DNA from: Tritonibacter multivorans
GTDB lineage: Bacteria > Pseudomonadota > Alphaproteobacteria > Rhodobacterales > Rhodobacteraceae
Assembly: GCF_001458415.1 (NCBI RefSeq)
Contig: NZ_CYSD01000015.1
Coordinates: 49,341 to 113,340, forward strand
DNA length: 64,000 nucleotides
Reading direction: 5' to 3'
How positions within the stretch are numbered: position 1 is the first letter of the stretch; the number at the start of each line of letters is the position of its first letter. Both the position numbers and the translations under genes were made by a program. A model generated the notes under the pieces. The model did not search any database, was not told the origin of the DNA, and was given only the letters and a program-made list of their open reading frames with translations. Of the stretch, positions 1 to 8,097 are shown piece after piece.

Positions 1-143
1 TGCAGCTGGAAGGGGTGCTTGCCTGCGGGCAGGGGCTTGTCGTGGGTCGGGCCAGCGATGGGGCGGTTGATATTGGCAAATTGCCCGCCGCTTTTCTGTT
101 CCCAGGTCCAGACCGCGGGTGGGGTGTATTCGGTGTCGCTCAT
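1..143 (-). CDS. yghU: Glutathione S-transferase-like disulfide-bond oxidoreductase (YghU type), 5' part only
   Basis: Only the first 47 codons are present; the gene runs off the left edge. The ATG is preceded by a purine-rich AGGCGAGGA. The protein begins MSDTEYTPPAVWTWE and continues with FANINRPIAGPTHDKPLP, which closely matches the N-terminus I know for E. coli YghU (VWTW, ANINRP.GPTH, LP.GKHP.QL). YghU-type proteins are cytoplasmic GST-fold enzymes that bind two glutathiones and reduce disulfides and organic peroxides. The thioredoxin-fold active site and the C-terminal helical domain lie outside the window, so activity cannot be judged. Nothing in the short upstream gap suggests an operon with the next gene. 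Confidence 0.85.
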   Translation of the reverse strand, partial: MSDTEYTPPAVWTWEQKSGGQFANINRPIAGPTHDKPLPAGKHPFQL

Positions 144-254
144 CTGTTGTCCTCGCCTGTTGGCAGCTGTTTGGTCCAGACCCCAATGGTCCGGCTCTGA
201 CAGAGTTAAGTAGTCCGCGCGAAGATTCCAATCACAGGAAGGTTATTTTGTGCC

Positions 255-1103
255 TCACCCCACGGAAATCAGTTGCCACAGCCCCCAGACGACCAGCCCC
301 GCCCCGACCCCGCGGGCAAACAGCTCGCCGCGCGAGAGATGCTTTTCCGCAACCACAAGCGTAAGCAGGGCGCAGATCCACCAGAGGTTCATAATGCCGC
401 CCGCAAACAGCAAGGCCATCAGGGCCCAGCAGCACCCCAGACAGATAGCGCCATGTTCGCCCCCCATTACAAACGCGCCGAAAGCCCCCAGCCGCCCGCG
501 CCGGGTCAGGAAATCCGCCGGGCTGCGGCAGTGGCGCAGGCAGGCGGTTTTCAGCGGGGTGAATTGATAGAGCCCTGCAAGGATCAGCACCACCGCACCG
601 GCGCGCGTGTCGATCAGGATCATCATGGAGGGCGAGACCAGCCCCGTTGCTTCAAGCCCCCATTGAAGCCCGGTAGCAATTGCCGAAAACCCGCCCCAGG
701 CCAGGAGATAGCCGCCTAGAAAGGCACCGGCCTGAGGCGCAGTCTTCGCGCTGTGGTTTTGTTGATGTCGGTGTTGGTGCAGGGCGGCGTGCAGCAGCAC
801 CGTAGGCGCGACCGAAGGCAGCATCATCGCCACCATCATCACCCACCACATCAGAAACACGAGGACCCAATAGGCCGCGCTCCAGTCGCCCGCCGCCCGC
901 GCGCTGGGCATATCGCGCATCTTGGCCATGGCGGTCATTTCGAGCGCAGACATGTCCATGCCAACGCCCAAGACCGTATAAGCGGCGGCGAGCAGAAACA
1001 GGGTGGCCATCAGCGGCAGAAGCAGCCGGGTGTGGTGGCGCAAAATGCGTTCCGCCAGGGGGGCTGACGGGGGCTTGGGCGGGGAATCAGGCGGGGGCGA
1101 CAA
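255..1103 (-). CDS. DUF2182 family integral membrane protein
   Basis: Predicted multi-pass inner-membrane protein of about 282 residues with several hydrophobic helices, the motif GMDMSALEMTAM after the first helix, and a His-rich loop (HAALHQHRHQQNHSAKT). This is the pattern of DUF2182, annotated by others as a predicted metal-binding membrane protein; its biochemical role is unknown. The reading frame is open well upstream, but no convincing ATG start exists: TTG at 1103 overlaps the end of the DUF1326 gene by 17 bases, TTG at 1043 and ATG at 1010 are alternatives. ATG 1010 would cut into the first hydrophobic segment and has no ribosome site, so an upstream start, probably translationally coupled to DUF1326, is preferred. 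Function is not known. Confidence 0.7.
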   Translation of the reverse strand: MSPPPDSPPKPPSAPLAERILRHHTRLLLPLMATLFLLAAAYTVLGVGMDMSALEMTAMAKMRDMPSARAAGDWSAAYWVLVFLMWWVMMVAMMLPSVAPTVLLHAALHQHRHQQNHSAKTAPQAGAFLGGYLLAWGGFSAIATGLQWGLEATGLVSPSMMILIDTRAGAVVLILAGLYQFTPLKTACLRHCRSPADFLTRRGRLGAFGAFVMGGEHGAICLGCCWALMALLFAGGIMNLWWICALLTLVVAEKHLSRGELFARGVGAGLVVWGLWQLISVG

Positions 1104-1725
1104 CGCCTGTGCCTGACAGATGGATGTCGACCAGATGCGCGTGGCTGTCGGTGTTGCCCGGCAGGTCCAGCTGCCCCATTGTGCGTGTGGTGGCGCGGGC
1201 GATTTCGGCAAGGCGGAACTCAAACCCATTTGGCAGGTCGATGCGGGCGCGGTGTGCGTCGCCGGTGACCGGGTTCACCAAAGGTTCTGCCGTTGTCTCC
1301 ATCACATCCGGCACATGCATGCGGCCGCGTCGGTTTTCCACGTCGACGGTGATCTCGATCGGTTTGACCAGCGTTTCCAGCTTGTTCGGTGACATGGCCG
1401 AAAAGACCCACCACATGGTGGCGAGGTCTTCGGTGTCTTCGCCCTTCATGATCCGTTCCAGCGCGTCGCGCTGGGCGGGGCTGGAGGCCGCGTCCACGAT
1501 CAGCTGCATGGTGCCATTGCCGTCGTGGATGGCGCCGGGCCATTTGGCAATGTAGGCGCAGCGGGTGCCCGCAAGATCCACATCGCCGTAATGGCCGCTG
1601 TCAAAGGTGAACCCCGCCGCCGCTTCGCAGCTGCCGTGGGTGGGCAGCGCCATAAACTGGCAGGGGCATCCGGTGGCGCAGTTGCAATTGGCAAGCTCGC
1701 GCCCGTGCAGTTCCCAGGGTGTCAT
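1087..1725 (-). CDS. DUF1326 domain-containing protein
   Basis: A 212-residue soluble protein starting MTPWELHGRELANCNC behind an excellent ribosome site (GGAGGAGGGA). The N-terminus carries a cysteine cluster, C14-x-C16-x3-C20-x-C22 (CNCATGCPC), diagnostic of DUF1326 and suggestive of metal or iron-sulfur binding, though no function has been established. Trp-Trp and Arg-rich segments in the second half are typical of the family. The gene is followed directly by the DUF2182 membrane protein, whose best start overlaps this stop codon, so the two are very likely one operon and may work together. I infer a metal-related function from the cysteines only. Confidence 0.85.
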   Translation of the reverse strand: MTPWELHGRELANCNCATGCPCQFMALPTHGSCEAAAGFTFDSGHYGDVDLAGTRCAYIAKWPGAIHDGNGTMQLIVDAASSPAQRDALERIMKGEDTEDLATMWWVFSAMSPNKLETLVKPIEITVDVENRRGRMHVPDVMETTAEPLVNPVTGDAHRARIDLPNGFEFRLAEIARATTRTMGQLDLPGNTDSHAHLVDIHLSGTGVVAPA

Positions 1726-1880
1726 GAGTATCCCTCCTCCCTGAAGTGTCCGTGACTATGCAGTGGTGAATGCGTGGCAGAAGTTTACCACAAATCGCGC
1801 GGTTTTTCAGGGGCGGCGGCCGGGCGTGAGAGGGGGCTGTTCTTGCTGAATATTTCAATCCGCTCACGGCGAATCGATCT

Positions 1881-1910
1881 GGAGACACAGGGAGACACAG
1901 GCGGACACAG
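1881..1910. repeat. Three tandem 10-bp direct repeats
   Basis: GGAGACACAG occurs twice back to back (1881-1890, 1891-1900) and is followed by the variant GCGGACACAG (1901-1910). The period of exactly one helical turn puts all copies on one DNA face, as in protein-binding arrays. They lie about 100 bases upstream of the YHS-protein start and 155 bases upstream of the DUF1326 start, in a region with no other gene. Function unknown. Confidence 0.8.
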
Positions 1911-2010
1911 GGGCGTGAGCACGGGTTCACCGCTGCGATCCTTCGGGTATGGTAAGCGCAAGAAGCCGGGCGGTTGTGCCGGGCCAGATGTCAAACAGAG
2001 GATGCGTCGT

Positions 2011-2544
2011 ATGAAACGTTTTGCACTTGCCGGGGTTTTGGCCCTTGGGTTTGCCACCACGGCTCTGACGGGCCCTGCCTTCGCGGGGGACCAATTTGTC
2101 GATCAGACCGGCTATGCGGTGTCCGGCTATGATGTGGTGGCCTATCGCACGCTGGCACAGGCGCCGGTTGGCTCTGCCCAGCCCAAAGCGGTTCCGGGCC
2201 GTGCGGATATCACCGCCGACTACAACGGGGCGACCTTTGCCTTTGCGTCCGAAGCCAACCGTGACGCCTTCCTTGCCAACCCCGACTATTACGCGCCGCA
2301 GTATGACGGCCACTGCGCCTATGGGGTCTCCAAAGGCGGGAAGGTCCCGGGCAACCCGCATCTGTGGCGGATTGTGGATGACAAGCTGTTCCTGAATATC
2401 ACCAAGAATGTGGTGGGGTTCTGGGAAGAAGACATCCCCGGCAATATCACTCTGGCGGAAGGCAACTGGCCCGGTATTGAGCCGAAGCCCGCCTCGACCA
2501 ATCCGATCCCGGGCTACGACTCCCCGGCGCCGGTCAGCAACTGA
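2011..2544 (+). CDS. Exported YHS domain-containing protein
   Basis: A 177-residue protein with a clear signal peptide (MKRFALAGVLALGFATTALT..AFA, cleavage before GDQ). The mature part has the YHS core: SGYDVVAYRT near the N-terminus, Phe-rich ATFAFASEANRDAFLANPDYYAPQYDGHCAYGVSKG in two segments, then HLWRIVDDKLFLN. YHS modules are found in metal-handling and heavy-metal ATPase proteins, so a periplasmic metal or redox role is plausible but unproven. Start chosen at 2011 because AGAGG sits 10 bases upstream; an in-frame ATG at 2002 is possible. The gene stands alone and ends at a strong bidirectional terminator shared with gcrA. Confidence 0.85.
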   Translation: MKRFALAGVLALGFATTALTGPAFAGDQFVDQTGYAVSGYDVVAYRTLAQAPVGSAQPKAVPGRADITADYNGATFAFASEANRDAFLANPDYYAPQYDGHCAYGVSKGGKVPGNPHLWRIVDDKLFLNITKNVVGFWEEDIPGNITLAEGNWPGIEPKPASTNPIPGYDSPAPVSN

Positions 2545-2563
2545 GTGCAGTCTATGTCCCAAT

Positions 2564-2600
2564 AAAAAAGCCCCGGTCGGATGGTCGGGGCTTTTTATTT
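2564..2600. terminator. Bidirectional intrinsic terminator between the YHS gene and gcrA
   Basis: An inverted repeat with arms AAAAAGCCCCG and CGGGGCTTTTT and a short loop, flanked by A-run and T-run, lies between two convergent genes and can stop transcription in both directions. Confidence 0.9.
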
Positions 2601-2615
2601 TCTTTTTTCAGGTGT

Positions 2616-3215
2616 TTACCGCTTGCGGTCGCGACGTGCGCTCATCGGCTGGAAGGCCACGCCCACGTGGGCTTCGCAGTAGGGCTTGCCTTGTTGAACG
2701 GGCAGGCCGCAGAACCAGAAATCGTCGGTGGCGGGGTCGCCAACGGGCCATTTGCAGGTGCGCTCGGTCAGCTCCATCAGGGTCAGCTTCTTGGCCTTTT
2801 TCTCGATCTCGTTCACCTTGGCAAGCGCCTCGGGGCTGATCTCGTTGGCAGAAGGCTGCGGCGGCAGCGGCTGGCCTGCAGGAATGATCTGCTTGCGCGC
2901 GGGCATGGTTGCCGGGCGGGTCTCAGCTGCAGGGGCGGCTTCGGCTGTGGCGGCTGGGCGCGCGGGTTCCGTTTTGGGCTGGGCGGCCGCCGGTTTGGGC
3001 GCGGCCTTGGGGGCGGCTTTGGTTGCGGGCTTTTCTTTTGCCTCAGCTGCCGGTTTTGCGGCACCGGTGGTGCGGTTGGACAGGCCGAGGCGATGGACCT
3101 TGCCGATCACGGCGTTGCGGGTAACGCCCCCCAGTTCCTTTGCAATCTGGCTGGCCGACTGACCTTCGCCCCACATTTTCTTGAGCAGTTCGACGCGCTC
3201 GTCTGTCCAGGACAT
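2616..3215 (-). CDS. gcrA: GcrA cell-cycle regulator
   Basis: A 199-residue protein. Residues 1-45 (MSWTDERVELLKKMW, then SQIAKELGGVTRNAVIGKVHRLGLSNR) are the GcrA DNA-binding helix-turn-helix. A long Ala/Lys/Pro-rich linker follows, then a C-terminal segment (LTERTCKWPVGDP, FWFCGLPVQQGKPYCEAHVGVAFQP) with conserved cysteines and histidine that in known GcrA proteins contacts the sigma-70 domain 2 of RNA polymerase. GcrA works with the DNA methyltransferase CcrM at GANTC sites to time cell-cycle genes in alphaproteobacteria. ATG 3215 has GGAAAGG six bases upstream; an earlier in-frame TTG at 3230 is less likely. It is transcribed alone. Confidence 0.95.
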   Translation of the reverse strand: MSWTDERVELLKKMWGEGQSASQIAKELGGVTRNAVIGKVHRLGLSNRTTGAAKPAAEAKEKPATKAAPKAAPKPAAAQPKTEPARPAATAEAAPAAETRPATMPARKQIIPAGQPLPPQPSANEISPEALAKVNEIEKKAKKLTLMELTERTCKWPVGDPATDDFWFCGLPVQQGKPYCEAHVGVAFQPMSARRDRKR

Positions 3216-3432
3216 ATGTTGCCTTTCCAAGCTAATAGCGGCCCCATTTTTGGCCTTGGGATAGATCCCATGGGCCTGGCGCCGCCATCAAGTTCCGATA
3301 TTTTTCCTTATACTAATCACTGGGGGCCGAGATACAAGGCCCAACACCTGTCTTGCGAACATGGCTTGCACCCTGTGGCATAGGGGCTATGCAGGGGGCG
3401 CAGGTGGTCTGAGCAGTGAAAAGGCAGGGCAG

Positions 3433-4242
3433 ATGGATCAGGGTTACAAGGTAGAGCTGGGCGAACGACGCTTTGGTCGCATCAACTGGCTGGGTATGCA
3501 GACGCTGGCCTGGCGCGAGATCAAGCGGTTTCTGGTGGTCTGGAGCCAGACCCTGATGGCCCCCATGGTGACTGCGGCCCTGTTTATGGTGATCTTCAAT
3601 ATTGCGGTCGGCGAACGCCGCGGTGAGGTCATGGGCGTGCCTTTCATGGCGTTTCTGGCGCCGGGCATTATGACCATGACCGTGATCCAGAATGCCTTTG
3701 CCAATACCTCGTCTTCGATCGTGATCTCTAAGGTGCAGGGCAATATTGTTGACACGCTGATGCCGCCTTTGTCGGCGGGCGAGATGCTGGCGGGCTATCT
3801 GGCGGGGGCCATTGCGCGCGGGCTGTTTGTGGGCAGTGGCATCTGCTTTGGCCTGCTGCTGGTACTGGGGATTGTGCCGGCCAATGTGTTTGTGGCGCTG
3901 ATCTTTGTGATTATGGGCGCAGCGTTTCTGGGCGGGCTGGGTGTGCTTGCGGGCATTTACGCACAGAAATTTGACCAGATGGCGGCGATCACCAATTTCA
4001 TTGTGACGCCTTTGGCCTTTCTGTCGGGCACGTTTTATTCCGTGGATGCGCTGCCGCCGGTGTTGCAGTGGGTCTGCCATCTGAACCCGGTGTTCTATCT
4101 GATCGACGGCGTGCGCTATGGCATTCTTGGCGTGTCCGACAGCAGCCCGGTCTTGGGCTTTGCGGTCTGCCTTGGGGCGACGGCGGTTATCCTTGGGCTC
4201 GCGTGGCAGATGCTGCGGACGGGATATCGGCTGAAGGCCTAG
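3433..4242 (+). CDS. ABC-2 type transporter permease
   Basis: A 269-residue membrane protein with six predicted helices and the ABC-2 pattern (LAWREIKRFLVVWSQTLMAP before helix 1; TPLAFLSGTFYSVDALP and HLNPVFYLIDGVRYG near the end), resembling YadH/NodJ-type permeases that export polysaccharides, lipids or drugs. Start at 3433 is chosen because the preceding 24 codons look non-coding; the ribosome site there is weak. No ATP-binding partner is adjacent, since the neighbours are gcrA and a DMT transporter, so the ATPase must be encoded elsewhere. The 3' end overlaps the convergent DMT gene by 56 bases. Confidence 0.85.
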   Translation: MDQGYKVELGERRFGRINWLGMQTLAWREIKRFLVVWSQTLMAPMVTAALFMVIFNIAVGERRGEVMGVPFMAFLAPGIMTMTVIQNAFANTSSSIVISKVQGNIVDTLMPPLSAGEMLAGYLAGAIARGLFVGSGICFGLLLVLGIVPANVFVALIFVIMGAAFLGGLGVLAGIYAQKFDQMAAITNFIVTPLAFLSGTFYSVDALPPVLQWVCHLNPVFYLIDGVRYGILGVSDSSPVLGFAVCLGATAVILGLAWQMLRTGYRLKA

Positions 4243-5131
4243 GTGCCTTGGCGCCTGCGCGGTTGACCGCTTCGCGCCAGGCCAGAAGAACACCGCCGGT
4301 CAGAATGATGCCAGCGCCAATCACGGTGACAAAATCCGGCAGCTGACCAAAGGCCACCGCATCATAGAGGGCGGCAAAGACCAGCGTGGCATAGGTGAAG
4401 GGCGCTACAAACGATGCCTCTGCCCGGGCCATTGCGTTGACAAAACAGATCTGCGCGCAGGCCATGATCAGCCCCAGCCCAATCATCACCGCCCATTGTG
4501 CGGGGCTTGGCATTTGCCAGAACGAAAACGCCACGACCGAAGAAATACCAAGGCCAATCAGGTTGTTGACCCACAGCACCTGCAATGGGGGCTCGCGACC
4601 GGCGAGTTTCTTGATAAAGATCAGCTCTGCCCCAAGGCCCACTGCTGCGCCAAGCGCCAGAAGCGCGGCAGGCTGAAAGCTGTCGGGGGTTGGTCGCAAG
4701 AGCACCATCGCCCCAAAGATCGCCAGGGCAGCCGCCAGCCAGCGCCACGGGCCAATCCGTTCGCCCAGAAACGGGATCGCAAACAGCATCCCAAAGATCG
4801 GGTTGAGGAAAGAAATCGCTGTGGCATCCGCCAGCGGAATATAGGCCACAGAGGCAAACATCAGGCTGACGCCCCCCCAGCCAAGGGTCGAACGCCCCAC
4901 ATGCAGCCCCCAGTTCGGACGGCTGATTTTCTGGCGGGTCAAAAGCACCGCCGTTGAGATCCCGATGAACGCAAAGATAAACCGCCCATTGCTGATCTGC
5001 AGCGGGTGCAACGGATCGCCAAGCGCGTCTGTGCCAAGGAACTTGGCCATCAGCGTGGTGCCTGCAAGAAACACAGTGGCCGTCAGGATAAAGGCCATGG
5101 CGAGGGTTGGGTTTTGCTTTGTTTGGGTCAT
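4187..5131 (-). CDS. DMT superfamily (EamA) transporter
   Basis: A 314-residue inner-membrane protein with about ten hydrophobic helices arranged as two EamA repeats (first half ATVFLAGTTLMAKFLG to FLGERIGPWRW; second half from ALGAAVGLGAELIFIKKL to VIGAGIILTGGVLLAWRE). Members export metabolites, amino acids or drugs; the substrate cannot be deduced. The last 56 bases lie opposite the end of the ABC-2 permease. The MFS gene lies 145 bases upstream on the same strand, so the two may be separate units. Confidence 0.85.
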   Translation of the reverse strand: MTQTKQNPTLAMAFILTATVFLAGTTLMAKFLGTDALGDPLHPLQISNGRFIFAFIGISTAVLLTRQKISRPNWGLHVGRSTLGWGGVSLMFASVAYIPLADATAISFLNPIFGMLFAIPFLGERIGPWRWLAAALAIFGAMVLLRPTPDSFQPAALLALGAAVGLGAELIFIKKLAGREPPLQVLWVNNLIGLGISSVVAFSFWQMPSPAQWAVMIGLGLIMACAQICFVNAMARAEASFVAPFTYATLVFAALYDAVAFGQLPDFVTVIGAGIILTGGVLLAWREAVNRAGAKAPRPSADIPSAASATRAQG

Positions 5132-5276
5132 GGCGCGCTCTTGCGGGGAAACGCCACGTCAAGCAACCCCGCCGCGGTCATAGCAGAGGGGACTGGCGTG
5201 CATAGCTCTTGAGCAGGTTTGCAAGGCGGCGCTTGAAAAGCGGGCACCTTGCAAAGCAATCGCCCCGACGGCTGCG

Positions 5277-6509
5277 CTAGATTTTCAGGCGCAGACTTGC
5301 GTAACCCCAGATCAACGCCATGCCGCCACCAGAGACAAAATAGGGCAACCGCAGGGCCAGTTCGCGGCCCAGATGCGGTTCGGCCCAGGACACCATCGCG
5401 CCCGCCATCAGGGCACCAACAGGCAACATGCCCCAGCCAAAAAATCGGTAGAGGCTGTTCACCCGGCCCAAAAGCGCGTCTGGAATATGACGCTGGCGAT
5501 AGGGCACGGTGACCACATTCCACAGCAGCCCGGCAAAAAGACCGATAAACAGCGCCGGGGCGACGACCCAGACCACCGGGAACAGCGCGATCAGGATGCT
5601 TGATGCCATCATCAGTGGCAGCGACAGCATCAGCGCGCGGCGCGCGCCCATCTGCGTCACAATCCATGGGCAAATCAGCCCGCCAACCACACCGCCTGCC
5701 GCTTCGGCTGTGACCAAGAGACCATATTGCGCCGCGTTCAGCCCCAGAAGCTCTTGGCCAAACAGGGGCAACATGGTCAGCACCATTATGGTCATCGCAT
5801 TCATACAGCCCAGCATCAGCGCCAGTTGCAGGATCACCCGGTGGCCCCGCAGCCAGCTGATCCCTTCGCGAGCCTCAACCATCCATTGGCGGTGCTGCGG
5901 TTTTGGCCCCCGCGCAGGCAATCGCATCGCCCAGACCAAAAGCGCCGCAATCGCAAAGGTTGCGGCATCCATCAGAAACGGCGCAGGCACCGCATAGGCG
6001 ATCAGGAGACCCGCAAGCGGCGGGCCAACAAACGACCCCATGACCTGCTCCACGCTCCACATCTGCCCATTGGCGGCTTCGAGCTTGTCTTTGTCGATCA
6101 CCGTGGGCAGGGCGGTCTGCGCGGCATTGTCACGCAGCACTTCCGCGCTGCCCAAAAGAAACGCCAACCCACAGAGCCCAAGGATATAGGGCGTGCCGTT
6201 TTCAACCGGGAAGACAGGGGCTGTCAGGATCAGGGCGACAACGCCCATGGTCAGCGCCAGCCGGACCAGGTCGGCCTGCACCATCAACCGCTGCCGGTCG
6301 ACGCGGTCGGTCCAGACGCCAGCGGGGATGGAAAACAACAGCCAAGGCAGGCGCGTCGCCACCGCCACCAGCGAAATCAGCAGCGGGTCGCGGGTGATCA
6401 AGGTGGCCAGCCACGGAAAGGCCAGCGCGGAAATCCCATCACCCAGATTGGAGACCGCTGTGGCCGAAAACAAAAGCCGGAAATTTCGGATATAAAAGAG
6501 ATGAACCAT
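5277..6509 (-). CDS. MFS transporter (EntS-like exporter family)
   Basis: A 410-residue, 12-helix major facilitator. It starts MVHLFYIRNFRLLFSATAVSNLGDG, has the loop 2-3 signature VWTDRVDRQRLM, and a Gly-rich second half (TAEAAGGVVGGLICPW). The NFRLLFSA..SNLGDG opening is typical of the MFS_3 group that includes the enterobactin exporter EntS, but no siderophore genes are nearby, so the substrate is unknown. The ATG is at 6509. The 5' neighbour is the divergent argD leader region. Confidence 0.85.
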   Translation of the reverse strand: MVHLFYIRNFRLLFSATAVSNLGDGISALAFPWLATLITRDPLLISLVAVATRLPWLLFSIPAGVWTDRVDRQRLMVQADLVRLALTMGVVALILTAPVFPVENGTPYILGLCGLAFLLGSAEVLRDNAAQTALPTVIDKDKLEAANGQMWSVEQVMGSFVGPPLAGLLIAYAVPAPFLMDAATFAIAALLVWAMRLPARGPKPQHRQWMVEAREGISWLRGHRVILQLALMLGCMNAMTIMVLTMLPLFGQELLGLNAAQYGLLVTAEAAGGVVGGLICPWIVTQMGARRALMLSLPLMMASSILIALFPVVWVVAPALFIGLFAGLLWNVVTVPYRQRHIPDALLGRVNSLYRFFGWGMLPVGALMAGAMVSWAEPHLGRELALRLPYFVSGGGMALIWGYASLRLKI

Positions 6510-6581
6510 GCGCCCAATTGGCCGTCAGCTCCGGGCGCGGGTCAAGGGGGCGGGGCCCGTGGGTGCCATTTTGTGCAAAGA

Positions 6582-6735
6582 CCCTTCGCAAAGGGGGTTT
6601 TCAAAGCCCGAATCCTCCACTATGGATCTCAATATGATCACCAACGCCCATATCTCTGGCCTGCGACGCCGACGCTAATGTGCTGGGATGTCCCTTTGAA
6701 AGGGGCCATCTGACCCTTGTGTGATCCCTATGGCC
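6582..6735 (+). promoter_or_regulatory. Candidate attenuator or structured leader of argDF
   Basis: The 339-base gap before argD holds no other gene. It contains three potential hairpins: CCCTT-CGCA-AAGGG at 6582-6595 followed by TTTT; a second (GATG.CCCTT.TGA.AAGGG..CATC) at 6687-6710; and a third (GGCCAT ... ATGGCC) spanning 6704-6735. The second and third share 6704-6710 and so cannot form together. A short reading frame ending in four arginine codons (6622-6678) lies between the first and second. This arrangement resembles amino-acid attenuators, but no classical terminator with a strong T-run follows the last hairpin, so the role is inferred. Confidence 0.35.
6622..6678 (+). CDS. Possible arginine leader peptide (18 residues)
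   Basis: ATG at 6622 opens MDLNMITNAHISGLRRRR and stops with TAA. The four terminal codons CGA CGC CGA CGC are all arginine, and the next genes are argD and argF, which make arginine. Leader peptides rich in the end-product amino acid are the hallmark of ribosome-mediated attenuation. Against this: there is no good ribosome site upstream of ATG 6622 (a TGGA precedes the internal ATG at 6634), and short Arg runs can arise by chance in GC-rich DNA. Confidence 0.3.
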   Translation: MDLNMITNAHISGLRRRR

Positions 6736-6848
6736 AAATCATGCGGCTGTTCTCAAAACAATCCAAACCTTCAGACCTCCCTCCCTGTTGACCACGGCGC
6801 TGCGCTGGTGCACTGCTTTGGTCTCTATTTTGATAAAGGAAGATCCCG

Positions 6849-8021
6849 ATGATCCCCTCCGTCCTGCCGACCTACAATCGCGCACCCCTGAACTTCGTCA
6901 AAGGCGAAGGCTCCTGGCTGATCGAGGCAGACGGGCGCCGCTTTCTGGATCTGGGGGCTGGCATCGCGGTGAACGCACTGGGCCATGCGCATCCGAAACT
7001 GGTCGAAGCCCTGACCACGCAGGCGCAGAACCTGTGGCATGTGTCGAACCTCTACCACATTCCGCAGCAGCAGGCGCTGGCGGACAAGCTGGTGGATAAC
7101 TCTTTTGCGGACACGGTATTTTTCACCAATTCCGGCACCGAGAGCTGCGAGCTGGCGGTGAAAATGGCGCGCAAGTACCACTTCGAGAAGGGCAATCCCG
7201 ACAAGGTCGAGATCCTCACCTTTGCGGGCTCTTTCCACGGCCGGTCCTCGGCCGGGATTGCGGCAGCGGGCTCCGAGAAAATGACCAAGGGCTTTGGTCC
7301 GCTGTTGCCGGGTTTCAAACATCTGCCGTGGGGCGATCACGAGGCGCTGACAGCGGCAATTGATGACACAACCGCCGCCATCCTGATCGAACCCGTGCAG
7401 GGCGAAGGCGGCATCCGCCCGCTGCCCGACCAGTGCCTGAAAGGCCTGCGGGATCTCTGCGACGAACATGGCATCCTGTTGATCTTGGACGAGGTACAAT
7501 GTGGTGTCGGCCGGACCGGCAAGCTGTTTGCCCATGAATGGGCGGGCGTCACCCCGGATATTATGATGGTGGCCAAAGGCATCGGCGGCGGCTTCCCGCT
7601 GGGCGCTGTGCTGGCAACAGAAGAGGCAGCCTTTGGCATGACCGCAGGCACCCATGGCTCCACCTACGGCGGCAACCCGCTGGGCTGTGCTGTGGGCTGC
7701 GCCGTGATCGACGCGGTCGCAGACGAAAGCTTCCTGTCCGAGGTGAACCGCAAGGCCGGCTTGCTGCGCCAGAAACTCGAAGGCCTCGTCGCCTCTCACC
7801 CGGACGTGTTCGAAGAGGTCCGCGGCACTGGCCTGATGCTGGGTCTGAAATGCAAAGCCGCGAACATCGATGTGGTCAACGCGGGCTATGACGCCGAGGT
7901 CATCACGGTGCCCGCAGCCGACAATGTCATCCGTCTGCTGCCCGCATTGAACCTCACAGAGGCCGACATTGAGGCCGCCCTAGAGCGCCTTAGTGCCGCC
8001 GCAACCTCCGTTGCCGCCTGA
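6849..8021 (+). CDS. argD: Acetylornithine/succinylornithine aminotransferase family protein
   Basis: A 390-residue PLP-dependent class III aminotransferase converting N-acetylglutamate semialdehyde to N-acetylornithine in arginine synthesis (and often acting as succinyldiaminopimelate aminotransferase in lysine synthesis). Visible landmarks: [35 protein letters not shown] (phosphate-binding), [30 protein letters not shown] (PLP-ring Asp), and [15 protein letters not shown] with the Schiff-base lysine. Ends [12 protein letters not shown]..., as expected. Ribosome site AAAGGAAGA before the ATG. argF follows 76 bases later, with a small palindrome between. Confidence 0.95.
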   Translation: MIPSVLPTYNRAPLNFVKGEGSWLIEADGRRFLDLGAGIAVNALGHAHPKLVEALTTQAQNLWHVSNLYHIPQQQALADKLVDNSFADTVFFTNSGTESCELAVKMARKYHFEKGNPDKVEILTFAGSFHGRSSAGIAAAGSEKMTKGFGPLLPGFKHLPWGDHEALTAAIDDTTAAILIEPVQGEGGIRPLPDQCLKGLRDLCDEHGILLILDEVQCGVGRTGKLFAHEWAGVTPDIMMVAKGIGGGFPLGAVLATEEAAFGMTAGTHGSTYGGNPLGCAVGCAVIDAVADESFLSEVNRKAGLLRQKLEGLVASHPDVFEEVRGTGLMLGLKCKAANIDVVNAGYDAEVITVPAADNVIRLLPALNLTEADIEAALERLSAAATSVAA

Positions 8022-8051
8022 CTTTCATCTTTTCCCAAATATCCCGGGGGT

Positions 8052-8069
8052 GTGGGGGCTGGCCCCCAC
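8052..8069. repeat. Short GC-rich palindrome between argD and argF
   Basis: GTGGGGGC-TG-GCCCCCAC is a perfect inverted repeat with 8-bp arms and a 2-bp centre. It has no T-run, so it is unlikely to terminate; it could be a REP-type element or a processing or stability hairpin between the two cistrons. Confidence 0.6.
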
Positions 8070-8097
8070 CGCCGCACCAGACAAGAGCGATACCGAT

